The position numbers were made by a program, and so were the translations under genes. Positions 34,453-43,363 of a stretch of DNA of 49,608 nt are shown here, one piece after another. Origin of the DNA: an uncultured Streptomyces sp. (GTDB lineage: Bacteria; Actinomycetota; Actinomycetes; Streptomycetales; Streptomycetaceae); NCBI RefSeq assembly GCF_947488945.1, contig NZ_CANLBS010000034.1, positions 1-49,608 of the forward strand. Direction: 5' to 3'. The notes beneath the pieces are model-generated. The model did no database searches and had not been told where the DNA came from. It saw nothing but the letters and a program-made list of their open reading frames with translations. The stretch's first letter is position 1; the number at the start of each line of letters is the position of its first letter.

Positions 34453-34757
34453 GACGGTGCCTCTCGTGTGGGGAGAAGAGGAGCGCCCGCACCGGTGGTG
34501 CCGCCTCGGGAGGGGTCCCGTCCCCCGTCGCGGATACCGGACAAGCGCTTTCGCGCGGTTACTGACTGGTCGTACTGGCAGGTAAATATCCGGCCCGCCG
34601 ACCCGAAGCGTCAAGACGTCGTGCGCAACTGCTCGGCACGGGCGGCGTGGGCGGCGCGCGGGACCCAGGGGGGTGTCCCGACCGCCGTCGGTGAGTTAGG
34701 TTAGGCATACCTAAGTAACCGGCTTGGGTCTCTTCGGCAGCCCTCTGGAGAACGTGG
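34453..34757. other. Divergent intergenic region containing an iron box
   Basis: 305 bases between the secreted esterase (leftward) and the DUF2470 gene (rightward). Apart from the iron box at 34696-34714 I see no gene in it. Confidence 0.5.
34696..34714 (+). promoter_or_regulatory. Iron box (IdeR/DmdR1-type operator)
   Basis: TTAGGTTAGGCATACCTAA differs from the actinobacterial iron-box consensus TTAGGTTAGGCTCACCTAA at only two central positions. It lies 43 bases before the ATG of the DUF2470 gene, where the iron-loaded repressor would block transcription. Confidence 0.9.
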
Positions 34758-35471
34758 ATGCGTCCTTTCACCACCCGTGCCGTCCGGCCGACCCCCGCCG
34801 AACGCATGCGGTCGATCCTGGCAGCGGCCCACTCGATGACCGTCGTCGCCGACGGCGTCGCCGACGAGGTGCACCGGCTCGACGGCGCCGGCGTGATGGG
34901 CCACGTCCACCTGCACGACCCCGGCGACCCGCCGGGCGCCGGAGCTGCCCCGCACGCCCCGCGCATCCCGGTGCGGCTGGAACTCACCGACATCGCGCCC
35001 ACCCCGGTGCGCGACCGGCTGCGGGCCCGCGTCACGCTCACCGGACTGCTCGCCGCCCCGTACGAGGCCCGGTCCCCGGACAGCACCTGCGTGGAGTTCG
35101 GCCAAGCCGTCGTCGAGGACTCCGAAGGGCGCACCTTCGTCACCCTCGACGACCTGCAGGCGGTCGACCCCGACCCGATCGCCCCCTGCGAGGCGGACAT
35201 GCTCACTCACCTCGTGGACGGCCACGGCGAACTCGTGCCGCTGCTGCTCCGGCTCGTCCGCCCGAAGCCGGAACGCGGCATGGTGCGCGCCGTCCCGCTG
35301 GCGATGGACCGGTACGGTCTGACGCTGCGCCTCGAGCACCGGCGCGCGCACCGGGACGTCCGGCTGCCGTTCCCGACCCCGGTCACCCACATCGACCAGG
35401 CGGGACCGCAACTCCACGCGCTGATCGCCGCCGCCCGCCGGTCGTCCCACTCCAGCGGACTGCCGGCCTGA
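34758..35471 (+). CDS. DUF2470-domain protein, predicted iron-repressed
   Basis: This 237-residue protein has an N-terminal split-barrel-like part (RSILAAAHSMTVVADGVAD, then VGF-like strands ending with AVVEDSEGRTFVTLDDLQA). The C-terminal DUF2470 domain (ADMLTHLVDGHGELVPLLL, VRAVPLAMDRYGLTLRLEH) includes the family's HGEL-type segment. DUF2470 is the C-terminal partner of HugZ-type haem-degrading split-barrel proteins, so haem or iron handling is likely. ATG 34758 has CTGGAGAA upstream. The iron box 43 bases upstream ties it directly to iron starvation. Confidence 0.85.
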   Translation: MRPFTTRAVRPTPAERMRSILAAAHSMTVVADGVADEVHRLDGAGVMGHVHLHDPGDPPGAGAAPHAPRIPVRLELTDIAPTPVRDRLRARVTLTGLLAAPYEARSPDSTCVEFGQAVVEDSEGRTFVTLDDLQAVDPDPIAPCEADMLTHLVDGHGELVPLLLRLVRPKPERGMVRAVPLAMDRYGLTLRLEHRRAHRDVRLPFPTPVTHIDQAGPQLHALIAAARRSSHSSGLPA

Positions 35472-35485
35472 CGCCCCGCCCGGTC

Positions 35486-36568
35486 CTACCGGCCCGCGGA
35501 CGAACCGGCCTCGTCCCGCAGGGCCCGCTCCACGGCCTCGCGCACCCGCTCGTCCTCGCGCCGGGCGCGCCGGGCGCGGGCGCGGCGCCCCCGGACGAAC
35601 GCCGCCACCCCACCGGCGACCAGCAGGAACACGACGACCAGGAGGGTCCACGGCACCGCCCAGCCGTGCCCGGTGACCCGGACCGGTTCGAGGGACGTGG
35701 TGGAACCGGCGGCGTCCGTGACGAGCGGGGTGACGGCCACCGCGGCGGTGAGCCGCAGGGCCGGGGTCACGTCGCGGACCGGGACGGTGACCGTCCAGCG
35801 TTCGCCGGGCAGCAGCTCCGGAGGTGTGGCGATCTCGCCGGCCGAGGCCTCGAACAGGCCGAACGGGCCGCTGAGGGACACCTGCTGGGTGCCCGACAGC
35901 AGGGCGTTGCCGGTGTTGTGCAGCGTGTAGGTCACGGTGGCCCGGCCCCGCGCGAACGGGTTGGCCGAGCCGTCGTAGCCGAGGTGCACGTCCTCCACGG
36001 CGAGTGAGGGGCGCAGCGCTCCGCTGACCCGCACCTCGACGCGGATGCCGAGACGGCGGTCGACAGCGATGCCCTCCGTGTCGTCCGCCTGCTTGAGCGA
36101 GGTCAGGAGGCCGCCCACGTGGTCGCCGGGGGCGGCGCCGCGCGGGACGGTCACCGTGAACGGCACCTCGGCGCTCTTTCCGGGCGCCACGGTGACCGAG
36201 TCGCGCGCCGGACGGACCCAGGCGCCGACCGCTTTCGACTCCTTCTCCCGTGTGAGCAGGTCGAGTTGGCCCTTGTCGGTGGTGTAGCCGTCGGAGGCGT
36301 AGACCGCCAGGGTCAGCGGGGTGGCGCCGCCGTTGGTGACGACCATCGCGTCCTTCGTCGTACTGCCCGGATTGACGCCGTACGCGAAGCTCGACCGGTC
36401 GTCCCCGAAGTCGTTCCCGGCCGTCCGGACCGTCCAGGTGACGTCGCCCCCGGCCGCGCGGGCCGGAGCGGCGGATGCGCCGGTGACCACCGCGACGGCG
36501 AACAGGAGCAGGGCGACGGCCCGCGCCAGGGCGGGGCCGGTGCGGCGGTACGGGGGGCTTGCGAGCAT
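35486..36568 (-). CDS. Membrane-anchored extracellular protein, WxL-binding type (DUF916-like)
   Basis: The protein has 360 residues. The signal peptide ends near ARAAGG (about residue 39). A beta-rich ectodomain includes DVTWTVRTAGNDFGDDR, FAYGVNPGSTTKDAMVV and GAAPGDHVGGLLTSLK, typical of the WxL protein peptidoglycan-binding domain (DUF916). A second beta domain follows, then a membrane helix (about 308-330, WTLLVVVFLLVAGGVAAFV) and a basic cytoplasmic tail. It lies beside the metallophosphoesterase gene and may be co-transcribed. Target polymer and role are unknown. Confidence 0.82.
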   Translation of the reverse strand: MLASPPYRRTGPALARAVALLLFAVAVVTGASAAPARAAGGDVTWTVRTAGNDFGDDRSSFAYGVNPGSTTKDAMVVTNGGATPLTLAVYASDGYTTDKGQLDLLTREKESKAVGAWVRPARDSVTVAPGKSAEVPFTVTVPRGAAPGDHVGGLLTSLKQADDTEGIAVDRRLGIRVEVRVSGALRPSLAVEDVHLGYDGSANPFARGRATVTYTLHNTGNALLSGTQQVSLSGPFGLFEASAGEIATPPELLPGERWTVTVPVRDVTPALRLTAAVAVTPLVTDAAGSTTSLEPVRVTGHGWAVPWTLLVVVFLLVAGGVAAFVRGRRARARRARREDERVREAVERALRDEAGSSAGR

Positions 36569-36739
36569 GTCGGGTCTCTCTCGGACGCGGTGCGGGGGCG
36601 GTGCGGGGGCCGGGCGGGTCGGATCGGGGGAGCAGCGGGGCGTGCGGATACGTGACGGGGGAGGGGGACAGCGGGGATGTGTGGCGGGGAAGGGGACGGC
36701 GGGGCGGACCGGAGTCCGCCCCGCCGGTGGAGCGGTGGG

Positions 36740-38716
36740 TCAGCTGCTCAGCGCGGTGATCGTGAGGGTGGCGCGGTAGCCGCCCTTCGGCACGCTGTCC
36801 GGGATCTTCAGATCAAGATCCGCGCCCAGCTTGGCGGTGCCGCGGGCGTGGCCCTGCTCCGCGGAGCCGAGGCTCCGGGAGACGGCCAGACCCTGACCCC
36901 CGTCGTCGAAGCCCGAGGCGACCGGGGAGCCGGCCCGGGCGCCCGCGCCCTGGTCGAGAACGTACGGCGACCAGCCGAGGTACGAGCCGGCGAAGGTCTT
37001 CTCCGCGTCCTTGAACGCGGTCACGTCCGCCGAGACCGACCACGGCGACAGGGTGCGGCGGGTGTCGGAGACCAGGATCGGGTTGATCTTGCCGGAGGCG
37101 GTGAAGTGGTCACCGTTCGCCTCCTTGGCGGTACCGAGGTCCACCAGGCCGTTGTAGCCGTCGATGGTCCAGCCGAACTCGCCGGGCGCCGGGTTCGGCA
37201 CGTTCACCTGGAGGGACTGACCGTCACCGTGGTACGGGTGGACCGACACCTTGTCGACGACCGAGCCGACCGGCTGCGCGGCAGTGGTGTTGGTGCACCA
37301 GTCGCCGTGCGAGACCTCGGAGTTGGGGGCGTCGCAGGTGCCGCTGCGGAGGTTCTCCACCACCAGCTTCTCGTCGCGCACCTGCACCTTGACGTAGCTG
37401 CGGACGTGCTCCTGGTTCTGCACCGAGTTGTACCAGTAGCTGTTCGGGTTCTTCGGGTCCGCACCGTTGCCCGCGCCGCTGGTGCCGCTGGAGTCGGGCT
37501 TGGTGATGTCGTAGTACTTCGACCCCGAGGCCGAGTTGGCGGTCACGTAGAGCACGCCGCCGGGGCCGGGGTAGACGTCGGCCTGACCCGGCTCCTCCTC
37601 CGGATCGGCCTTCGCGCCGTTCTTGATGAGGTAGCTGCGGGAATAGCTGTGGTCGTGGCCCTGGAGGACCAGGTCCACGCCCAGCTTGGAGAAGGTCGTC
37701 GGGAAGTCGACCCTGCGCGCCTTGTTGTCGCCGTCCTTGGCGTGCGAGGCGGGGGAGTAGATCGAGTGGTGGTAGACCAGCACCTTCCACTTGGCCTCGG
37801 AGCCGTGCTGCTCGATGACGTCGGTGACGTACTTGGTGTGCGCCTCGTCGCCCCCGCCGCCCTGGGAGGTGGCGTAGCTGTTGCTGTTGAGGTCGATGAA
37901 CAGCACATCCTTGTAGATGTACCAGTAGTCGCCGCCCGAGGTGTTCGACGCCGGGTTGCCGTTGGCGTACTTCGAGCCCGAGCGGTCGGTGTTGGGCGTC
38001 GAGAAGTGCTGCTCGTACGCCTTTCCGCCGACGTCGTGGTTGCCGATGGTGGCCGCGAACGGGTACTGGCGCAACTGGTCGGGGGCCAGGAACGAATTCC
38101 ACTGGGACTCGTTGTTGGCGCTCTCGACCTGGTCGCCGCCGGACACCAGGAGTTCGGCGTCCGGGTTGGCCCCGGTGGCCACGTCCAGGGTGTCCGCCCA
38201 GCCGGCCTGGTCCTGCGCCAGGTCGCCGGAGGAACCGATCTGCGGGTCCCCGAGGAACAGGAAGTCGTACGCGCCCTCGAAGTCCTGCGTTTTGAAGGAG
38301 TACGCGGCGGACCAGTTGCCCTCCGACCCGACGCGGTAGGAGTACGCCGTGTTCTCCTTCAGCCCGGTCAGGGTGGCGTGCCGGTTGAAGCCCCCGCTGG
38401 TGGCGATGTTCGCGGCGCCCAGCGCGTCGAAGACGGCCGCGTCGGCGGGGAACTCGCCGGCGGTGAGCTGCGCGGTGGGAGCGAGCTGCACCTTCTGCGC
38501 GGTGTCACCGGAGGAGTACCAGCTGACGGTGCGCTGGGTCTCGTTGGCGCCGACGCCGAGGATGATGCCGGAGAGGGTGGCGGACTCGGCCGCGCCCGCG
38601 GGCTGGGAGAGCCCGCCGGTGAAGGCGACGGCCAGTCCGAGGAGGGCGGCGGTGGCACCGGTGGCCGCGCGTCGCCGGGCGGGCCCCTGGGCCCGCGGGG
38701 AGGAGCTGGATCTCAT
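36740..38716 (-). CDS. Secreted purple-acid-type metallophosphoesterase
   Basis: The protein has 658 residues with a twin-Arg-like basic start (RRRAATGATAALLGLAVAF) and AGA cleavage near residue 43. The N-terminal fibronectin-like domain is as in purple acid phosphatases. The catalytic metallophosphoesterase core carries FLGDPQIG, SGGDQVES, GNHDVGG, VYHHS and GHDHSYSR, all metal ligands present. A C-terminal beta region has tandem LSPWSVSADV-like segments. A PHO box stands 74 bases upstream, so phosphate starvation should induce it. The ATG at 38716 has a weak GAAGAA site. Confidence 0.9.
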   Translation of the reverse strand: MRSSSSPRAQGPARRRAATGATAALLGLAVAFTGGLSQPAGAAESATLSGIILGVGANETQRTVSWYSSGDTAQKVQLAPTAQLTAGEFPADAAVFDALGAANIATSGGFNRHATLTGLKENTAYSYRVGSEGNWSAAYSFKTQDFEGAYDFLFLGDPQIGSSGDLAQDQAGWADTLDVATGANPDAELLVSGGDQVESANNESQWNSFLAPDQLRQYPFAATIGNHDVGGKAYEQHFSTPNTDRSGSKYANGNPASNTSGGDYWYIYKDVLFIDLNSNSYATSQGGGGDEAHTKYVTDVIEQHGSEAKWKVLVYHHSIYSPASHAKDGDNKARRVDFPTTFSKLGVDLVLQGHDHSYSRSYLIKNGAKADPEEEPGQADVYPGPGGVLYVTANSASGSKYYDITKPDSSGTSGAGNGADPKNPNSYWYNSVQNQEHVRSYVKVQVRDEKLVVENLRSGTCDAPNSEVSHGDWCTNTTAAQPVGSVVDKVSVHPYHGDGQSLQVNVPNPAPGEFGWTIDGYNGLVDLGTAKEANGDHFTASGKINPILVSDTRRTLSPWSVSADVTAFKDAEKTFAGSYLGWSPYVLDQGAGARAGSPVASGFDDGGQGLAVSRSLGSAEQGHARGTAKLGADLDLKIPDSVPKGGYRATLTITALSS

Positions 38717-38789
38717 GAAGTTTCGTTTCTTCTGTATGCAGACGGTGCGCATGTAGTGCACATCCAAAGGAGACCGCCACGTTCCCGGT

Positions 38790-38833
38790 GTCCGGTGAAC
38801 GCCGATTGAATGCGATCTTGGCGAAGGCTGAAC
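38790..38833 (-). promoter_or_regulatory. PHO box (four in-phase 11-bp units)
   Basis: On the minus strand, four contiguous 11-base units read GTTCAGCCTTC, GCCAAGATCGC, ATTCAATCGGC and GTTCACCGGAC. The first, third and fourth fit the PhoP direct-repeat unit GTTCANNCGGC; the second is degenerate. They lie 74 bases upstream of the metallophosphoesterase start. Confidence 0.8.
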
Positions 38834-38921
38834 ATCGCGGCTGTTCTGCGGTTTTGCCGCTCCTGTGACGGAATTTCCGGCTTTCCCGGGGGCTGCCTTG
38901 CCGGGAACTGCCGGACAGTCC

Positions 38922-40133
38922 TCAGCCGCCGACGACCCGCTGGACGAACCAGACGAGCCCCATGGCCGCCACGCCCGCCGACAACGCGCCGGTCGCCCAC
39001 CGGGCGGCGCGCGGGGAGCGGCGGCCGCAGAGCAGCAACAGCGGGAACAGCACGGCGATGACACCGAGCTGAACCGCCTCGATGCCGAGGTTGAACACCA
39101 GCAGCGACCACAGCAGGGTCCACGACCAGGCTGCTTCGATGCCGAGCGCGCCCGCGAAGCCGAGACCGTGGACGAGACCGAAGCAGAACACGACACCGAG
39201 CCGGATCCAGCCGGCGCGGTCCAGGCTCAGCCGGCCCGTGCCTACGGCCGGTGCCTCCGCGTCACCCGCGCCCCTGCCGCGCAGGCGCCGCAGGTGCCAG
39301 CCGGCGACCACCGCGATGGACAGCGCGATGACGGGCTCCACCAGACCCGCGGGAACCTCGACCAGGCCGAGCGCCGCCAGCAGGAAGGTCACCGAGTGGG
39401 CCAGCGTGAAACTGGTGGCGGCGAGGACGACTTCGCGCGGCCGGCGGGATCCGGCGATGAGCGCGAGCAGGAACAGAATGTGGTCGGTGCCGGTCAGCAG
39501 GTGCTCGGCGCCCAGGCGGAAGAACTCCCAGAAGCGCTGCGTCCAGGACTGGCCGATCCCGAACGACGGGTGCCCGCCGTCCAGGGCGGCGCTGCCGGTC
39601 CGGCCGCCGAGGTCGTAGGTGACGATCGACTTGACACCCTTGACGTACCCCTCGGAGTCGGGGAACAGATCGCTGCGGATCTCGACATCACCCGTGCCGT
39701 GCGCGGCGCAGGCCCGGTCGAGGGTCAACAGGGCGTAGGGAACGCCCTCTTCGCGGCCGATCCGGAACGCACCTGCCCGGACCGGCTCGCACGCCCCGTC
39801 GTCCGGGGTGACGGTGAACCGGCGGGTGACGTAGTCGAGCACCGTCGCCCGGTGGGCCTCCAGGGCTTCGGCGCGGGCGTCGGCGTCCCCGGATTCGAAG
39901 GCGTCCGTCCCGTCCCGGAAGAGGTCGTCGTCAAAACCGGCGTCGGCCGCCGAGACGATGAGCAGGTCGTACTCCAGTTTCAGATCCGTGCGGACCACGC
40001 CGTCACCGGGAGCGGTGACGTGGGCGTACACGGTGGAGGTGAAGCCGTGGGCGGCGGCGGGCCGCACCAGGCCGAGAGTGATGAGAACCGCCGCGACGAG
40101 GGCGAGCAGAGGGCGGCGGACACGTGGTGACAT
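38922..40133 (-). CDS. HupE/UreJ-family membrane protein with extracytoplasmic N-terminal domain
   Basis: The protein has 403 residues. The signal-like segment (LLALVAAVLITLGLVRPAAA) is followed by a beta-rich ectodomain of about 190 residues. The HupE/UreJ core has LLTGTDHILFLLALI, SFTLAHSVTFLLAALG and CFGLVHGLGFAGAL, with six or seven helices and a conserved Asp-His pair in GTDH. HupE/UreJ proteins transport nickel or cobalt in some bacteria, but this extended subtype has no assigned metal. The ATG at 40133 has AAGGAG 5 bases upstream. No hydrogenase or urease genes are nearby. Confidence 0.85.
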   Translation of the reverse strand: MSPRVRRPLLALVAAVLITLGLVRPAAAHGFTSTVYAHVTAPGDGVVRTDLKLEYDLLIVSAADAGFDDDLFRDGTDAFESGDADARAEALEAHRATVLDYVTRRFTVTPDDGACEPVRAGAFRIGREEGVPYALLTLDRACAAHGTGDVEIRSDLFPDSEGYVKGVKSIVTYDLGGRTGSAALDGGHPSFGIGQSWTQRFWEFFRLGAEHLLTGTDHILFLLALIAGSRRPREVVLAATSFTLAHSVTFLLAALGLVEVPAGLVEPVIALSIAVVAGWHLRRLRGRGAGDAEAPAVGTGRLSLDRAGWIRLGVVFCFGLVHGLGFAGALGIEAAWSWTLLWSLLVFNLGIEAVQLGVIAVLFPLLLLCGRRSPRAARWATGALSAGVAAMGLVWFVQRVVGG

Positions 40134-40371
40134 GGGACTCCTTGAGGTTGCCCGTGCACCGTGCGGGTCGCGGATGAACCGGAGGCGGCCGTCCGGCGAA
40201 GCGTGTGAAAACAAGCGTTCGATCGCCCGTGCGCACGTGGAGATCGCGTGGACGGACGGCGCAGGATGAGGGAAAGCGGCTCCCGAACGGCTCCGCCCCA
40301 CCCGCATGCCGGGCCCGTCACCAGCACCTTCGTGCGGTCGGGGCCGGCCCCTTTCCCGGAGGACGATCCTC

Positions 40372-41040
40372 TTGCCCCGCCCGCGCCTGGCCGCCGCACT
40401 CGCCGTGGCCGCCGCCCTGCTCACCGGCTGCGCCTCCGGTGACGACTGGTCCGAGCCGCACCCCAGCCCCTCCGCCGTCGGCGCACCGGGCGCGGGCTTC
40501 GTCGACGGGCCCGGAGAGCCCGCCCCGGAGTCGACCGTCACCCCGGAACCCGGCTCCTGGGCCCGGGTGCGGCCCTCGGCCGGGATGCGCGTCGTACTGC
40601 TCACGGCGGGTCAGGACCGCCCGACGAAAACTTTGGTGGAAGCGGTCCGCGCGTGGGCCGAGGCCGAGGACGTCGACCTGCGCACGGTGACCGCGGCCGA
40701 CGGGACCGACCTCCTGCCCGCCGTGACCCGCGCCGTCGATCTCCGCCCCGACCTCGTCGTCAGCGCAGGGAACGACCTCATCGACCCACTGGCCGCGGTC
40801 ACCCCGAGCCACCTCGACCAGCGGTTCCTGGTGGTGGGCGCGGAACTTGCCGAACCCACCCACAACGTGACCGCGGTCGACTGGACCGGAGGGTCGTTCC
40901 GCGGCGAAGGACTCGGCATGTCCTCGACCTACGACCCCGCCTCCTTCACCGAAGCCCGCTGCGCCGCCGCCGTACGGGCGGGCGCGGCGGCGGTGCTGAC
41001 CGGGCACACCGGCATCGTGGTGTGGCTCGACGAGTACTGA
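40372..41040 (+). CDS. Putative lipoprotein with BMP/sugar-binding-like fold
   Basis: The protein has 222 residues with a signal ending in lipobox LLTGC (Cys20). A Pro/Ser/Gly-rich spacer leads to an alternating beta/alpha core (MRVVLLTAGQDRPTKTL, RPDLVVSAGNDLIDP, DQRFLVVGAEL) that resembles the ligand-binding fold of Bmp/PBP1 proteins. It is shorter than full receptors, so it may be a single-lobe relative. TTG 40372 is chosen because GGAGGAC lies 7 bases upstream. It is divergent from the HupE gene. The ligand is unknown. Confidence 0.8.
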   Translation: MPRPRLAAALAVAAALLTGCASGDDWSEPHPSPSAVGAPGAGFVDGPGEPAPESTVTPEPGSWARVRPSAGMRVVLLTAGQDRPTKTLVEAVRAWAEAEDVDLRTVTAADGTDLLPAVTRAVDLRPDLVVSAGNDLIDPLAAVTPSHLDQRFLVVGAELAEPTHNVTAVDWTGGSFRGEGLGMSSTYDPASFTEARCAAAVRAGAAAVLTGHTGIVVWLDEY

Positions 41041-41434
41041 GCGGCCTGTGCGGGCGAGCCGGACGGGCGGCTCGACGGGGCGGGGCCTCGACGGGGCGGG
41101 GCGCCTCGGCGGGGTGGGGCCTCGACGGGGCGGAGTCTCGGCGGGGCGGGTGGCTCGGGCGGGCGGCGGCTCGGGCGGGGCCGGGGCTGCGGGGCCGGGG
41201 TCGGGGCCGGGATTCTGCGGGGACCCGTCGCCGTCCCGACCGCTTGGCCCACGACCCGGTATCCGGACGCGGAACGCCGCGGCGCAGCCGGCCCTCTTCA
41301 TGAAGGAGGGCGACGCGCCGGACCGAATCCGTGCAACTGACGGCTCGTCCATGTGCAGTAGAGGCAGTCCTCTTCCGGTGCGCCCGCGGCGTACCGGCGG
41401 GCGCACACGATCCACACCACGGGGAGAACCACGC
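41041..41434. other. Intergenic region with G-rich degenerate repeats
   Basis: Bases about 41070-41215 hold repeated CTCGACGGGGCGGGG-like units (at least four imperfect copies) followed by GGCTCGGGCGGG copies. The top strand has many GGG/GGGG runs. No open frame with convincing content is seen; the DUF4232 ribosome site is at its right end. Confidence 0.55.
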
Positions 41435-42190
<756 letters not shown>

Positions 42191-42196
42191 CCGGCC

Positions 42197-42254
42197 GCCC
42201 CGGGATGTTGCTCTCCGGACCGACTGCCCCGGGAAGTTGACCTCCGGACCGACC
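42197..42254. repeat. 29-bp imperfect tandem duplication
   Basis: Two head-to-tail 29-base copies (42197-42225 and 42226-42254), each beginning GCCCCGGGA and ending CTCCGGACCGAC plus one base, differ at only a few positions. They sit just after the DUF4232 stop codon. Confidence 0.75.
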
Positions 42255-42279
42255 GACTCCCGTCGCCCGGCATGCCGAC

Positions 42280-42315
42280 GGGCACGGACCGTACCCATCG
42301 GTGCCGTCCGTGCCC
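42280..42315 (+). terminator. Terminator of the DUF4232 gene
   Basis: GGGCACGGAC and GTCCGTGCCC form a perfect 10-bp stem with a 16-base loop. Confidence 0.65.
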
Positions 42316-42384
42316 GCGGCCCTTGGTCCGCCCCGGCGGCCTTCCCGCTTGTCCCCGGCCGCGCGCTGTTGCAGGGTGGTCCGC

Positions 42385-43236
42385 ATGCCTATACCGACCT
42401 TCGTCCTCGTCCACGGAGCCTTCGCGAACTCCTTTTCCTTCGCGCCCCTCCAGGCCGAACTGGCACTGCTGGGGCACCGGTCCCTCGCGGTCGACCTGCC
42501 GGGCCACGGGTTCGGGGCGACCTTCCCGGAGGGGTACCAGGCGCCCCAGGACTTCGCCGCGCTGGCCGGCGCCCCCGGCTCGCTCCGGGGCGTCACCCTC
42601 GCCGACAACGTCGCCCGGCTGATCGAGGTACTGGAGCGGGCCAAGCGGAACGGACCGGTCGTCCTCGTCGGTCACAGCAGGGGAGGCATCACCCTCACCG
42701 CCGCCGGCAACGCCCGCCCGGACCTGATCGACCGGATCGTCTACGTCTCCGCCTGGTGCCCCGTCGAACTGGACGCCAACGACTACTACGCCGAACCGGA
42801 GATGGCGACCGTCGACCCCGCCGCCTTCGCCCCCGCGCTGCTCGGCCACCCGGCCGAACTCGGTCTGATCCGTACCAACTTCCGCACGGCGGACCCGAAG
42901 ACGCTCGCCGCGTTCAAGCACGCGTTCGCCGCCGACCTCACCGACGACGAGTTCCGCACGTTCCTCAACACCTTCCAGCCGGACGAGAACCTCGACGCGG
43001 GCTCCGCCTCGGACCGTGCGCAGGCGTCGAGTTGGGGAAAGATTCCCCGGACGTTCGTGCGGCTGGAGGACGACGCCAGCCTGCCGCTCGCCCTTCAGGA
43101 CCGGCTGATCCGCGAGGCCGACGCGCTCACGCCCAACAACCCGTTCGACGTGCGGACCCTGGGAGGGAGCCACCTGCGCTGGCTCGTCCACCCGGAGGCC
43201 GCCGCAGGGGTGCTCGGCGAGCTCGCCACGTACTGA
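42385..43236 (+). CDS. Alpha/beta-fold hydrolase
   Basis: This 283-residue alpha/beta hydrolase has FVLVHGAFANSFSF (oxyanion region), the nucleophile elbow VGHSRGGITL, and a C-terminal His in GGSHLRWLVHPE. There is no signal peptide, so it is cytoplasmic. It belongs to the large esterase/epoxide-hydrolase group; the substrate is unknown. ATG 42385 gives the family N-terminus, with only a weak GGGTGG upstream. It converges on the acyl-CoA dehydrogenase gene. Confidence 0.87.
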   Translation: MPIPTFVLVHGAFANSFSFAPLQAELALLGHRSLAVDLPGHGFGATFPEGYQAPQDFAALAGAPGSLRGVTLADNVARLIEVLERAKRNGPVVLVGHSRGGITLTAAGNARPDLIDRIVYVSAWCPVELDANDYYAEPEMATVDPAAFAPALLGHPAELGLIRTNFRTADPKTLAAFKHAFAADLTDDEFRTFLNTFQPDENLDAGSASDRAQASSWGKIPRTFVRLEDDASLPLALQDRLIREADALTPNNPFDVRTLGGSHLRWLVHPEAAAGVLGELATY

Positions 43237-43363
43237 CGCTCCCGGCCCCGACCTCGACCCCGCAGCCGTCGTCGTCCTTGCTCATTCGCTCCGGCGTCCC
43301 ACCACGTCGGTCTTCGGAGCCGTCGTCACGTCGCTCGACCGTCCCGTCGCTCCACCGTCCCCG

